Both the position numbers and the translations under genes were made by a program. This document shows, in pieces, positions 18,401 through 28,975 of a DNA stretch of 35,148 bases. The stretch's first letter is position 1, and the number at the start of each line of letters is the position of its first letter. Origin of the DNA: Amoebophrya sp. AT5.2 (taxonomy: Eukaryota; Sar; Dinophyceae; Syndiniales; Amoebophryaceae); contig RXOD01003945.1 in the NCBI GenBank assembly GCA_005223375.1, forward strand, positions 1-35,148, in the 5' to 3' direction. The notes under the pieces were generated by a model that was given only the letters and a program-made list of their open reading frames with translations, was not told where the DNA came from and searched no databases.

Positions 18401-21400
18401 ATGACGGACGAGATGGTTCTCGAGGCAGACCGCGTCAGCGTCTACCTTCAGTACCTGTCGGAGGCTCAAGCTGCAAGTACGCTACAGCCGCTTGCGGCGC
18501 AACCACCTCAGCAGCACTGGGCTCTCTCCGCCGGTGCCGCTGCGCCGGGGCCGGAAACGCCTCTGCAGTGGTACCTTAACTACACCCGCGGCAGGCGGCA
18601 GCAAGAGTTGGCGTCTCCTTTTATTGGGCGACGGTCTACCTGGATTGGCCCCCATGGCGAAGCGGTACAATCGTCGCAGCAGCTGCAATGGGCATCCCGG
18701 TTTGCGGAGGTTTACGGGGAGGGGGCAGCGCCGGTCGACCCCGCGAGCTACGCCTTTGTGTCCGGCTACTTCGTCGCTGACGAACCAGACCAGTACAACG
18801 AGCGGCCTAATTGGCTCCCCGTGGCGACGCGCACAGTTGCTGACGCCGGCGGTCGCATTGGTATGCAGCGACCTCCTCCTCACCAAGACCCAGCAGCAGG
18901 GGTGCAGGGTGTTCTTGATGGCTCAGTGTTCACGACCTCATCCTCAGCCAGGGACTTCTACAATGCTGCGCGTGAGGCTTTAGACCTGGAGTTGCATGTA
19001 TCGCAGCAGGCTTCGTCGGCGCAGCTGAAGCACGACCAGCATCAAGAAGATGAACTGTTGGTCGTGCAGCAGCAGCAGAGGATGCGTGACCTGTTGGTCG
19101 TCCAGCAGGAAATGGCGCTTCGCATGGCGGCGCAGCTCGCGCACGGCATGCCGGCCCCGCTTCTGCACCAGCCGCGGCAGGGCTACGGCTACGGCTACGA
19201 GCAGCAGGGCAGGAATCTAAATCTTGATCTTCAGAGAACCAGAGGAGCGGAGCACCAAGAAGGACTACAGGCGACGAAGTGGTGGTACCAAGAAGTACAA
19301 CAACCGGGGGGGCAACGTGTGGTGGAGCACATCCACATATTTCCGGCAAAGGGAAAGGCGAAGACCGGACAGCAGGTTGAGTGCCATGCGAAGAAAAAGG
19401 CGGAGCCGGAGCATGTCCACGCAACCACGGACGATAATACCGCTGTTCTCCGGACGAGGACACCAGCGGAGCCACGAGCAGCAGAAGCTGATGTCCCACA
19501 AGGCGCGAGGCGTGACGAGGACGAGCACGAGGATCTTCACGACGTGCAGACTGGAAGCGCGAATGAGGCCCGGGGGAACGAGCTGCAGACTTCCGCGATC
19601 GAAATTGTGAAGGACGTTTACAATTTACAATCGAAAGACCACCCCGCGTACCTGCCGAAGCCCTTGGCATTGGCTACGTCGAGCTCGAGCCATTCTCATG
19701 ATTTGCCGGGGCACGACGAGAATCATCGCTTCGGGAAAGAGAAAGAGAAAGACGAGGTAACGGTACGCGAATGGAGGTCGCAGGACCGCGAAAAAAGCGA
19801 AAAATTTTTCTCGGGGGAAGGCGCTAGCACAACAGCTACAACGGAATCCGCAATCGCGTTCTCGTCCACGCCAGAATCAACAGCGCAACGGCAACTACGC
19901 TTGCCGCACGGGGAGCACGAAGCAAGGGTGACTGCGAAGTCCGCCGCAGCCGCCATAGTGGTCGCGGAAAAATCAAAATCCGAAGCCCGGCACGTCGGCA
20001 TAGATGACATTCGTCACATTGCCGCCGCAGCCGCCATAGCGGTCGCGGAAAATTCAAAATCCGAAGCCCGGCACGTCGACGTAGATGACATTCATCACAT
20101 TGCGGGCATACTCAACAAGGCCATTGCCATTATGGCTGCGAAGAAAGATGATGAACAATCCAACGAGGAACGCAAGGCGCTGGTCAAAGATATCCACGAA
20201 GTAATAGCAAGAGTGCAGCACAGACGCGAGCGTCGTGATGTTGATCCGGTCGGAAGATCATTCGCTCAGAACCGGCCATCTGCTGCATCTTCTGCGCAAC
20301 AAGGTTTTCATTTTGATAACAGAAGCAGCCAGGAGAGGGGAGGCGGAGGACGAATGTATCTGTATCAGCAGCACGAAGTAGAAGGAGACTCACATCAGCT
20401 ACGCGCAGCCCAGGGAGCTCGTGCAGCACAGCCACATACCCACCTGTATCACCTGCGAGAGGAGCGTGCGCATCCGCCTCCATCTCGCCAGCCGGCCACG
20501 TGCCGCCGGCTGAACACCGACCACGTGCCGCCGGCTGAGGTGCTTAAGGATTCAAAAAATGTGAGTTCAGCTCAAGGTTTGGAATTGTCACCATACGCGA
20601 GCCAGACCCTCACGTCGACCCTTACTTACATCTCGCTTTCTCGATTTTTTTAGGGAGGCCCTGGAGGCTTGGATTGGAAGTGGTTTTTCACTTGCCTTTA
20701 GTCTGGGAGTACTCCTCTACCCGATCCATCACGATCCGATCTGGTCTCTAGCATTTATCAGTTCGAGTTCCGTCCTTGGCCAGGCTGTCTTCTCTAGAAA
20801 TGGGGAGGCCCCCCTTACACCGTCGAGCTATTGCTTGCTTCTGTCTTCAGATTCAGGTTAGGTTCCCTGATGTGTTGCGTGGCTCTAAAATCGAGAGAGT
20901 TTGGCAGAGTTGACGAGGGGGCAGAGCCCTCGCGTGACAAAACCAGACTACGACCCTCACTCACTATTTTTTGTTCCTCTAAGGTGCCTATAATACTTGA
21001 GCACCTCAGCCGGCGGCACCACGTGCCGCCGGCTGAGGTGCCGCCGGCTGAGGTGCTCAAGTATTATGCTGACTTGGAGAGTGATCACGAGCGAAACAAA
21101 ACAAGGATCGCTGCGGCTCCGCGTCACGATCGCCTTGCTTGGCACGCGAGGCCAGCCTCCTTGTCAGAGGATGTGGGTCGAAAGCCGCGGAAGATGTTGA
21201 GGGTGGGCACGGTGCATGGTGTGTCGGCAAATGCCAGAGACAAGTCATTTCAGATAGGCACCATGTCGCGCGCGGGGGTTGCAGACGGTTTCCACAATCC
21301 GGAGGCGCAGCGACATCTCTCGGGCCGCCGGTACAACGTCGTCGAGGCCCCGCCGTCGCACGATGCCCCTTTCTCGCGCAGAAGATCGCCCGAGTCATAC

Positions 21401-23927
21401 GCGCACCGAGCGCAGGAACATTCTGGGGGATTCGGATCCGATTTTACCTCCTCGCAGCGGCGCAGCGAATATTGGAATAAAGGTTCAGTAGAGGACAAGC
21501 AGCACGACCACGCGCCGCCTCGGGAAATCGTTATGAATTCGCATGTCGCGGAAGACCGCAACGTTCATCTTGATCGGCGCCACACCAGAGCGCACGGATC
21601 CGATCATATCCACCGGGAGCACCAGCCCCGGACGCAATCACGCAATGAAGAGAGCTTTACGCTTGACGCGGGCTCGCCTGGCGGCGGAAACGCCAATGAG
21701 GATAGTGCCTCCTCATCTTTTAGACAGAGCATTAGCACGGTGGCAAGCACTCCTCCCGGAGCAGGACCGCACGCCGTCCAGTTCCCGACGCGACCGCCGC
21801 CGAAGGAGCCGCAGCAGGACGACGCACACAAAGACACTCTCGACGTAGTGGGGGCCGACGGCTACAGGAGGTCCGAATTGAACAAAGAGATTCTGCACGG
21901 CGAGAAGAAGCTGCGCGCCGCTGCAGCAGAGACCGCTGGTGCAGCGGTCAAACAAGGGAAGCGCAGCAGCGGAGGGAATAAGGAGGAGGACAAGGTCCAT
22001 CTGGTGGGCAACCAGATGAATGTCGGGCGCTGCATTCGCTTGCACGAGCAGTTTCCGGATTTCGGCCCGTGCCGCACCACCCAAGGCACGTTCACGTCCT
22101 TCTACGACTTCCTCGACCAGGAGACTTCCCGCACCGGCTGCGAGTGGACGCTGATGAGCTTCCACCCGGCGGCGTTCACCTGCATCTGTACAACAGAGCT
22201 GATGGACATGTGCGCAAAGCAGGAGGACTTCCGCAAGCGCGGCTGCAAGCTGGTTGCATTTTCCTGCGATCCCGAAGAGCACCAGTGGCAGTGGGCGGCG
22301 GACGTGTTTTCGCTGTACCGCAGAAACAAGAGCATCCAAACGCTGGTCAAACCGAAGAGGGGGGGGGGCGAACCAGCACGGAGAGGAGGAGGCGCATGAT
22401 GGGAAGATGAACAATCCCGGTACAGAGGGGGAAGATCCTGACGAGAGCCTTGGGATTGCAGGAACGGGAAAAAACGGCGGGAAGGGCGGAATGTTTCTGA
22501 CGAAAGTGCTAGTCCCGCCGGAGTCCGGGAGTGGTGCCGCTCCCGCCGGCGAAAACGTCGCGGACGGAGATAAATGGTCGAGCGCAGGCTATTTCTCGAA
22601 CGAGAAGCAGCAAATGATGTCGTCGAACTCAGGAGCATCCACCTCGACGTCCGATTTTTCCGGTGCCAACAACCCAACGCTGCTGACAAGCAGCAACTCC
22701 GCCGGAAACGGCAAGAACGAAACCGGTTCGTCGACCACTTCTCCGGCGAAAAGCAAGAACATTCCATCGTGTGCGCCGTGCGCTGCTGCGCGTCATTCCG
22801 CCAGGCCCACAAAGGACCAGCGGCAACAAGAACAAGAAGAGGACAGCCACAGCCACAGCAGCAGGCAATCGGCCTCCACTTTAGTTTGGGACATTCCTTT
22901 CGTCTCCGACCCCGGGCGCGAGGTGGCAAAGCTTTTGGGCTTGCTCGACCAGGCGGAGACCCGCGCGGAGGCCGAGCTGCCCCTCCCCGTCCGCGGCGTT
23001 TATCTGCTCGACCCGTACGCGTACACCAAGATGATCATGGTGTACCCCATATCGAACGGGCGGAACCTGGACGAGATCCTGCGCACGCTCGACTCGCTGC
23101 TGCTCACCACCTCCTGTCCCTTCGTCGGCACGCCCGCGGGGTGGGACCGCGGCGACCGCGTTGTGCTGATGCCAGGGGTCACGCCGGAAATCGCGGCGGA
23201 AGACCTGGCGATCACAGGCCTGCGGCCGGCGCAGGTCAACTCGATCGAGGACACTCAGCTCCTGGACACGGAGTTCGGGCCTCAGCTGGTCGCCGGAGAC
23301 GGTAATACCTCCGATGGAGTCGCGCTTGGTTTTGGTATTCAGGACGGCGACCGAGGAGAGCGCGACGGAGGTAAAGCTCGTGGGGCTGCTCCGCTGAAGG
23401 TGATCCGTGAGAATGCGGAGGAAAAATACGACAGCGACATTTGTTCGGGCGGTGGCGGGCTGCTGCGTGGTGCGGGGGGAGCTAGCGTCGTCTCGCGCAG
23501 CAGCAGCCAGCGGAGCGGTCTGAAGCGGTCGCCGTTTGTGAATCCTCCGGACGTCTTGCCGTACCTGTACTTCGGGGACATGCCGAGCCTTGCCCTGGAC
23601 GGGACCAAACGCAGCGCCCAGCTCGCCATGGCCTACCACGCTGTGGTCCCGGGGACGGAACAGGCGGAGGCATTCGAGAAAATGCGGCAGCAATCTGGGC
23701 AGAGTCTGGACAGTAACGAAAATGACTCGAGCAAGACGAGCAGAAGTGGCGGGGAGAAGGACGAGCAGCGGGAAATGGTTACCTGGCGGGAGAAGGTCGA
23801 TGGGTACCTATCCGCTAAGGCGCTGGTCAGGCTCGAGGAGCAACATAAAAAGAAATCCGGGATGAAATCGAAGAAGAAAAGAGGCCGCGAGCAGAAAGAC
23901 AAAGAGCAAGAGCGGGAACGGGAATAG
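18401..23927 (+). CDS. Giant protein with C-terminal 1-Cys (Prx6-type) peroxiredoxin, frame break at G10
   Basis: Exons 18401-20560 and 20984-23927; intron 20561-20983 (GTGAGT...CCTCTAAG, phase 0). The frame shifts at ten G (22359-22368): reading one G fewer continues the protein to 23927, about 1700 residues in all. The first 1070 residues are Gln-, His-, Glu- and Ser-rich, with a 27-residue unit repeated twice (19941-20102). A peroxiredoxin follows. The N-half (from about residue 1072) has SFHPAAFTCICTTELMD, which fits PxxxTxxC; the peroxidatic Cys codon is 22187-22189. About 190 disordered residues come next. The C-half (from about 1353) has DPGREVAKLLGLLDQAE and YPISNGRNLDEILRTLDSLL, with the active-site Arg at 23061-23063, as in Prx6. 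A basic tail ends the protein. By family knowledge it should reduce peroxides. The frame break may be a sequencing error, and a shorter Prx gene starting at an internal ATG (21194) is an alternative. Confidence 0.8.
19941..20102 (+). repeat. 81-base in-frame tandem repeat (two units)
   Basis: Units 19941-20021 and 20022-20102 differ at only a few bases. They encode two 27-residue units with the core KSEARHV, then an acidic DDI and a HHI/RHI end. The length keeps the frame open, so the duplication is recent and tolerated by the protein. Confidence 0.85.
20521..21061 (+). repeat. Direct repeats flanking the intron of the peroxiredoxin gene
   Basis: CACGTGCCGCCGGCTGAGG then TGCTTAAG stands at 20522-20548. 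After the intron, the same run occurs at 21020-21061 with one extra internal unit and TGCTCAAG. A shorter copy lies just upstream (about 20501-20517). The protein reads VPPAEVLK on both sides. An alternative splice model would join the two copies and delete the intervening VPII... segment. Confidence 0.8.
20990..21067. repeat. Perfect 29-base inverted repeat in exon 2
   Basis: The left arm 20990-21018 and right arm 21039-21067 are exact reverse complements around a 20-base spacer. It begins only 6 bases after the predicted acceptor, so the transcript could fold into a strong stem at the exon edge. Confidence 0.9.
22359..22368 (+). other. Ten-G run with a reading-frame break
   Basis: Upstream the peroxiredoxin N-half is in one frame, which stops at 22399. 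Downstream the C-half is in the next frame, open to 23927. Removing one G joins them. A homopolymer miscount is the simplest cause; a real frameshift or a slippage site are alternatives. Confidence 0.75.
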
Positions 23928-25055
23928 TACGCGGGTGTTAATGATAATGTTGAAGACCACGAACGGTATGGCCGTACCAATTTTAACTTTTGACGTTTTG
24001 TTTTTTGTTCGGGACCGACGCTGCACACTCGAATTGAATTCGTTCAGGAGGATTCAACGAGGACGAGGACCTCCATGCTGCTTCGTTACACTGTCCTCGC
24101 GGACGTAGTGGAGAGCGAGCGGTCTTACTTTAGCAAGGCTTAGGACATCAAAAAAGTAGAGTGCGTGGGGACAGAAGCCGTTCTCATAAAGCTCTTTCAC
24201 GGACCCCCTTTCGCCTTCTACCTGTGCAGTACCACGGGGTTTGCCCCACTTCCAGCCATCAAGCGAAAGAAATTGAGCATTGCTGCAGACTCAAGTTTTG
24301 TTTCACTTGTCAACAGTTATTGATAGGGTCTTAGGAGTACTATTGCCTTCTTTCTCATCCTCATGTACTCAACATACTCTGCCCCTGTTGAATAGCATGT
24401 TCTTATTTCTGAGAACAAAACTGCACCACGAAGTCACGACTGCAACGGGCGTGGAGATCATGTATCTTGGCAATGCTGTAGGTGTAGCGCGAGGTGGTTG
24501 TATAGCATGCTTTCTCTCATGATCCGGAGTATTTTTGTTGATCGGTAGCGTCTGGGAGGTTGTCACCAAACAATCGACCGGGAGGTTGTGCGATTTGGGT
24601 GATGCCGTAGGTCGCATCAAGTGGCATTGCCGCTGGTGGGCCGCTCAGCAGTCCTGTTATAGCACTCCCATCGGTACCTTCGCGTCGTGATCCGTGCTGC
24701 GCTGCAGCTTTGAGCCTGACTCCTAGATCATGATGGATCTCTTCTGCAGCAAAGATCAGTACGTGGATGCAGAAACGTGATCATAGAAAAAATCTAAAGA
24801 TCATACTGTAAAGGTAAAGGAATTGCCTCGTGGACTTAGTTCAAGTCAAGTGATCCTGAGATAATTTTTTCGGTACTACATGATCATCAGTGCCGGTTCT
24901 TGTGATCCATACGGAAAGCTCCTGTTCGATCTTGCGATGATTGTCCTCCGCTGCTTAGGTTCCGTACCTACGATTCACAACTTGTTTTTCTACCTCATTT
25001 TTCCAGGGAAGCGAATCGGAGATTTCTGTAGGAAGAGAATCCCGCAAGCACTACA
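23928..25055. other. Spacer and 5' leader of the eS17 gene
   Basis: No gene supported. A pyrimidine tract with acceptor, CTACCTCATTTTTCCAG, ends at 25006, 49 bases before the eS17 ATG. It could be a leader-intron end or a trans-splicing acceptor. Other short frames here lack support. Confidence 0.4.
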
Positions 25056-25940
25056 ATGGGCCGCGTCCGCACGAGAACCGTGAAGCGCTCTGCGCGCGTC
25101 ATCGTCGAGAAGTATCATGAGTTTAAATCTGTTTTCCCGTATCTAGTCCTGTGCGCGGGCTATCACTATCTCTATCTGTAGCTGTGCATGCGCTAGAACT
25201 ACATCAACTGAGTTGTATAACGGAGTGTGAGGCCCAGGCCATCTTCTCCAACACCGATTATGATTGATTCTCACAGGTACTACGCCAAACTGACGTTGGA
25301 CTTCCAGATGAACAAGAAAATCGCGGAGGAGGTGGCCATCATCCCTTCCAAGCGTATGCGCAACAAAATCGCGGGCTTCGCGACCCACCTGATGAAGCGT
25401 ATCTTTAAATTTTTGTTTGCTCCTTCATCACAGTGAATTTTGATTTTCAATATATATTGTCTTCATGATGTTTGTTTCGGTTTCTACTGTTTGCCGGAAC
25501 ATACGCGGGCATGAGAGATCCAATCCGTTCAGTGCTACTTTCGCACTGGTATGGAGGTGTTCTTGATTAGCTTCCCAAACAAATAATAATCGGAGCGGGG
25601 TGCTGCCTTGATCTCCTTTAGCTTTAGCACCGCCCCAGATATACACCACTGACTCCAGACTAGCCGGATTGTTTTCTCGACACTCGAATACCCTCCAGAC
25701 AATGACATCGATAAACTAACAGGCATCCAGAAGGGCCCGGTGCGTGGTATCTCCCTGAAGCTGCAGGAGGAGGAGCGTGAACGTCGCATGGACTTCGTGC
25801 CGGAGAAGTCTGAGGTGGACGTGGACAGCATCGTGGTGGACCCGGACACCAAGGACATGCTTGCTCACCTCAACATGGACAAGCTGAACAACATCACTAC
25901 CACGGCAAACGCCTACGTCACCAACATGCGCCGCATGTAA
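25056..25940 (+). CDS. RPS17: 40S ribosomal protein eS17
   Basis: Exons 25056-25111, 25277-25398 and 25723-25940. Introns 25112-25276 (GTATCA...TCACAG) and 25399-25722 (GTATCT...AACTAACAG) are both GT-AG and restore the conserved protein exactly. The product is 131 residues, close to the usual eukaryotic length. It begins [20 protein letters not shown], continues with [20 protein letters not shown] and [20 protein letters not shown], then [20 protein letters not shown] and [13 protein letters not shown]. These are the signature segments of eS17, a small-subunit protein of cytosolic ribosomes with no bacterial counterpart, which fixes the genome as eukaryotic or archaeal; the introns make it eukaryotic. 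The C-terminal tail ([14 protein letters not shown]) is lineage-specific. It stands alone here, with no other ribosomal gene beside it. Confidence 0.97.
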
Positions 25941-26972
25941 AGCACCCATCCAGTGCGTTGTAACAGTGAGGGGGGTAGTGCTGGGACCACATAGCTCGCC
26001 GAGCAGGAGGGGACGTACGGAACCCCAGGGACATCCTAAAATCGCGAGAAACTTTTCCTAAAGTAGGTCTCTCAGGAAAGAGAAAGCAGCGGCCGTGGCG
26101 ACGGGCGGCCGACTGTGGTAATGCGTACATAAGTCGCTCCTAGGAGCCAGAGCGTGTTCGTGGAACAGTAGCTTGGTCATGAGAGCGACAGAGGTTCTGG
26201 AGAGGAAATGTCGCTCTCGCTAAAGATGAAGTACTTTAGAAAAGTATACTAGTACTACTATTTCCGAGGGACGAGGGGACGGACACGGAGGGTATGGACT
26301 CCGCTTCTGCGCAGTCGTGCGAGTAGAGAGAAGGAGTCAAAGTAAAAACGATCTGTTACTTCGGTGGTAAATGCACGACTGTAGAAAGAATTTTGATTTT
26401 CCGACTCTGAAGAATGAGTCAACAGGAAACGAAGCCGAAGTATGGTTGCAGCATAAATTTAATAGTGAGCCCAAACTGGTCCCTCCGTTCCGCTGGCGCT
26501 TTTGCTCTTGGCTGCAAGCTTTTTACAGAGACCAAGACTAGAAACTGCCCTCTTCTCCGCCGGGTGTCGCGAAATTTGTGCGACATTCGGATCGAATAAA
26601 GGGCACATCTCATCGATCTTCCCTTCTTTGTCTGTTTTATTTCTCATTTTTACGATTGCCGGCACGTATACAAGCAGTCGCCTTCTTTTCCATCGCGCGA
26701 CCTGTTGAACCACGCTGCCAAGAACAACTAAGCCTCCCAGCTTTAGCCCATCGCAAGCTGTGCTCTTCCGCGGCCATGACTTTCTCATTTTGTCTGGCTG
26801 TGCGCACTCGATGCATGCGGCGACATAATTAGGTAGAACGACCCGAGCGTAAAAAGGCACTGGCGCAGTGTATTAGGCTACCTGACAGATACAGATAGCT
26901 CGACCTCGAGGTCGAGGCGTATCTCTTTATATAATATTGCAGACCGAGGAAGCTGTCACTGATACACAGAAG
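25941..26972. other. Intergenic spacer
   Basis: No gene supported; frames at 26414-26599 and 26459-26860 (minus) have no recognisable features. Near the right end are an 18-base perfect palindrome (26899-26916) and an acceptor-like ATAATATTGCAG (ending 26942) just before the next gene. Confidence 0.4.
26899..26916. promoter_or_regulatory. 18-base perfect palindrome upstream of the 26973 gene
   Basis: CTCGACCTCGAGGTCGAG is its own reverse complement and lies 57 bases before the ATG. Palindromes of this kind can be binding sites for dimeric proteins, but no factor is suggested by the sequence itself. Confidence 0.45.
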
Positions 26973-28954
26973 ATGGCTTCGTCATCTCTATCGGCTGCTG
27001 CCGCAGGCGCAGTCTCTGCAGCTTCTCGCAGCAGCTCTCCCGCGCAGGTGGAGCAGGTTCTTGCGCGGTTCGCTGCCGTGATTCCGCTGGTTGGGAAGAA
27101 ATCCGGTGTGGCACCCGCCTGGGAATTACCAGCTCGGCGGTTCTTCGAGTTGTGGCCAAAGCTCCGCGCGTGCTCTCCGAAGTATCGCGAATTCGTCAAA
27201 AGCTGCGATCCGAAGGACCTCAAAAACGCACACGTCTTCATGAACGACGCGGCCTCGCGGGAGCTCGTGGAATACTACCTCTGCTGCGCACTGCTTCTGC
27301 GGCCTAACGAGGTGGAGACCATCGCTACAAACGGCGACGAATTGCTGAAGTTAGCGGAAAAAGTGGCGCGAGAGGACGTGGAGCCGGTCACGCAGGCCGG
27401 TATTTTCAGTAGTTCTTCATCTCTTCGCAACATTTCAAAATAGATGGGTATATTTCTTGGTCGCTCGCGGCGTATGGAGGTGGATTGATCCAGGTGGAAA
27501 ACCCATCGCCGTGATGAAGCAAATTTGACGAACGATTTCCGACCGGTTGCTCCGCAACCGATGGGGATATCTCACAATTCAGTACCGCTATCTGACGAGT
27601 ACTAAGAAAGTAAATCCATCGGTACGTTTTACAGATGAAACAGAAAGATGGTCTCTATTACAGATGCAAAAACTGATGAAGCTACTTTGACGAACGATTT
27701 CCGACGTTCTTCGATCGATGGGGATACAACATATTTCAGTACCGCTATCTGATTACCACTATAGCCGGCTATATTAAGGGTGTAACCTCATCATCACCTT
27801 CCGGCAGCACATGATGCAGTCTGTAACTCTCTTTCCTAGCGGAACCGGAGTTGCGTCGGCCGCGCTATTAGCGCGAGTTGACCTCTTCTCTTCCTGCTGC
27901 GGAGAATTTCATCCAACACCCTTTGACTGAAGCCAGAGACAATATTTTATTCCCTGCGTGCGCCAAAAAAGTAGGAGTGCAAGGTGGGAAAGGGAAAAAA
28001 GAAATAGTATCCTTTATCCTTTTATTTACGCAGCAGCAGCAGCTCAGACATCACACGACGGCGTGATGACTCCATTTCCTGATATGTATCCTAGCACGAG
28101 AGCTGCGCCGACTCCTCATTGAGGGTTGACCGGCCCTCTTTGTGCGGAGAAATATATCCAACACCCTTTACCTGACCCGCTCGACAACAAATTCGTTGTA
28201 GACATCTCCAACGAGCTCTGGTATTGCTCGTAAATGTGAATCAGAGTCGAACTCGAAGGTCCGGATGAAACGATGTTACTTGATGAGTGTGTGTGTGTCG
28301 CAATCAATGCGTCGGCGAAGCTGACAAGTACGAACATGTTGACGCAACAATGTTACTTATGAATGCACAACCACATCAGCTCAAGCTCTTGCGTTGGAGT
28401 ACGACGAGGCCGTCCACCGGAAGCTCGAGGATCAAACGGTATGGATGGAGATCGACAAGGAGCTCTTTTGGCACCACTCCTTCCGCTCGCTTGCGTCGGC
28501 ACCGTACGACCTCTTTCGTGGTTCCACGGCCGCGGCACGGGAAGCTGCGGTCGAGGGTGTTTCTTCAATTTCAACGACCGCCAGCACGAACGCAACCGTG
28601 CAATCTTCTGCTGCAACTCCAATTCCACCAGAAGAAAATATAGCGAACGAGGACCAGCAGCCCAGCAACGTCACATGTCTCCCATCGCCGGAAGAGATTG
28701 CCGAGGAGCTCTCGGAGGAGGCGCGGGGACATGCGGTCGATACGTATGCGACGTGGCTGGGTGGTGCGGGCATGCCAATCCGGGGCGATATCCGAAATTG
28801 CCTTCTCGACCACGCATTGTTGCACGGCGTTCCGCGCGCCTGGGAGGGAGTCAAGCAGCAGTTCAAGCACGCCGATGACTTCGCCAAGAAACGGTCGAAA
28901 GTCACGGAGCACTCTTTTAGCCTCGATCAAGGACCGGGGGACACGACACAGTAA
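26973..28954 (+). CDS. Unknown two-exon protein
   Basis: Exons 26973-27399 and 28380-28954; intron 27400-28379 (G|GTATTT...ACATCAG, phase 1), 980 bases. The join gives 333 residues. After a Ser/Ala-rich start (MASSSLSAAAAG) there is a well-ordered, helix-rich part: VEQVLARFAAVIPLVGKK, ARRFFELWPKLRACSPKY, LVEYYLCCALLLRPNEVETI and, across the join, QALALEYDEAVHRKLEDQ and WMEIDKELFWHHSFRSLA. A Ser/Thr-rich linker follows, then another ordered part (EEIAEELSEEARGHAVDTYA, RNCLLDHALLHGVPRAWEG). I do not recognise the family. The end is uncertain: the stop overlaps a good donor (CACA|GTAAGA, 28951), so further exons may follow into the 28976-29578 segments. Confidence 0.65.
27513..27595 (+). repeat. 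Intronic direct repeat pair 1, copy 1
   Basis: About 80 bases, repeated at 27675-27752 with small differences, mainly in the middle, where copy 1 has a CGGTTGC/GCAACCG hairpin and copy 2 has a shorter stretch. The word TTGACGAACGAT also appears at about 34035-34046. Confidence 0.8.
27675..27752 (+). repeat. Intronic direct repeat pair 1, copy 2
   Basis: Second copy of 27513-27595, starting GATGAAGC and ending CAGTACCGCTATCTGA. Confidence 0.8.
27877..27930 (+). repeat. Intronic direct repeat pair 2, copy 1
   Basis: Starts GTTGACC and continues with TGCGGAGAA and ATCCAACACCCTTT, matching 28125-28175 with several differences. Confidence 0.65.
28125..28175 (+). repeat. Intronic direct repeat pair 2, copy 2
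   Basis: Copy of 27877-27930: GTTGACC, TGCGGAGAA, ATCCAACACCCTTT, CCTGA. The spacing differs by a few bases from copy 1. Confidence 0.65.
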
Positions 28955-28975
28955 GAAAAGTCCGGCGGTACAACC

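Larger units (their letters stand above)
27400..28379 (+). other. Intron packed with duplicated sequences
   Basis: Two pairs of direct repeats fill much of it. Pair 1 is 27513-27595 and 27675-27752, sharing GACGAACGATTTCCGAC, CGATGGGGATA and TTCAGTACCGCTATCTGA. Pair 2 is 27877-27930 and 28125-28175, sharing TGCGGAGAA and ATCCAACACCCTTT. Copy 1 of pair 1 also has a small hairpin (CGGTTGC/GCAACCG). The intron is several times longer than most others in this window. Confidence 0.65.
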
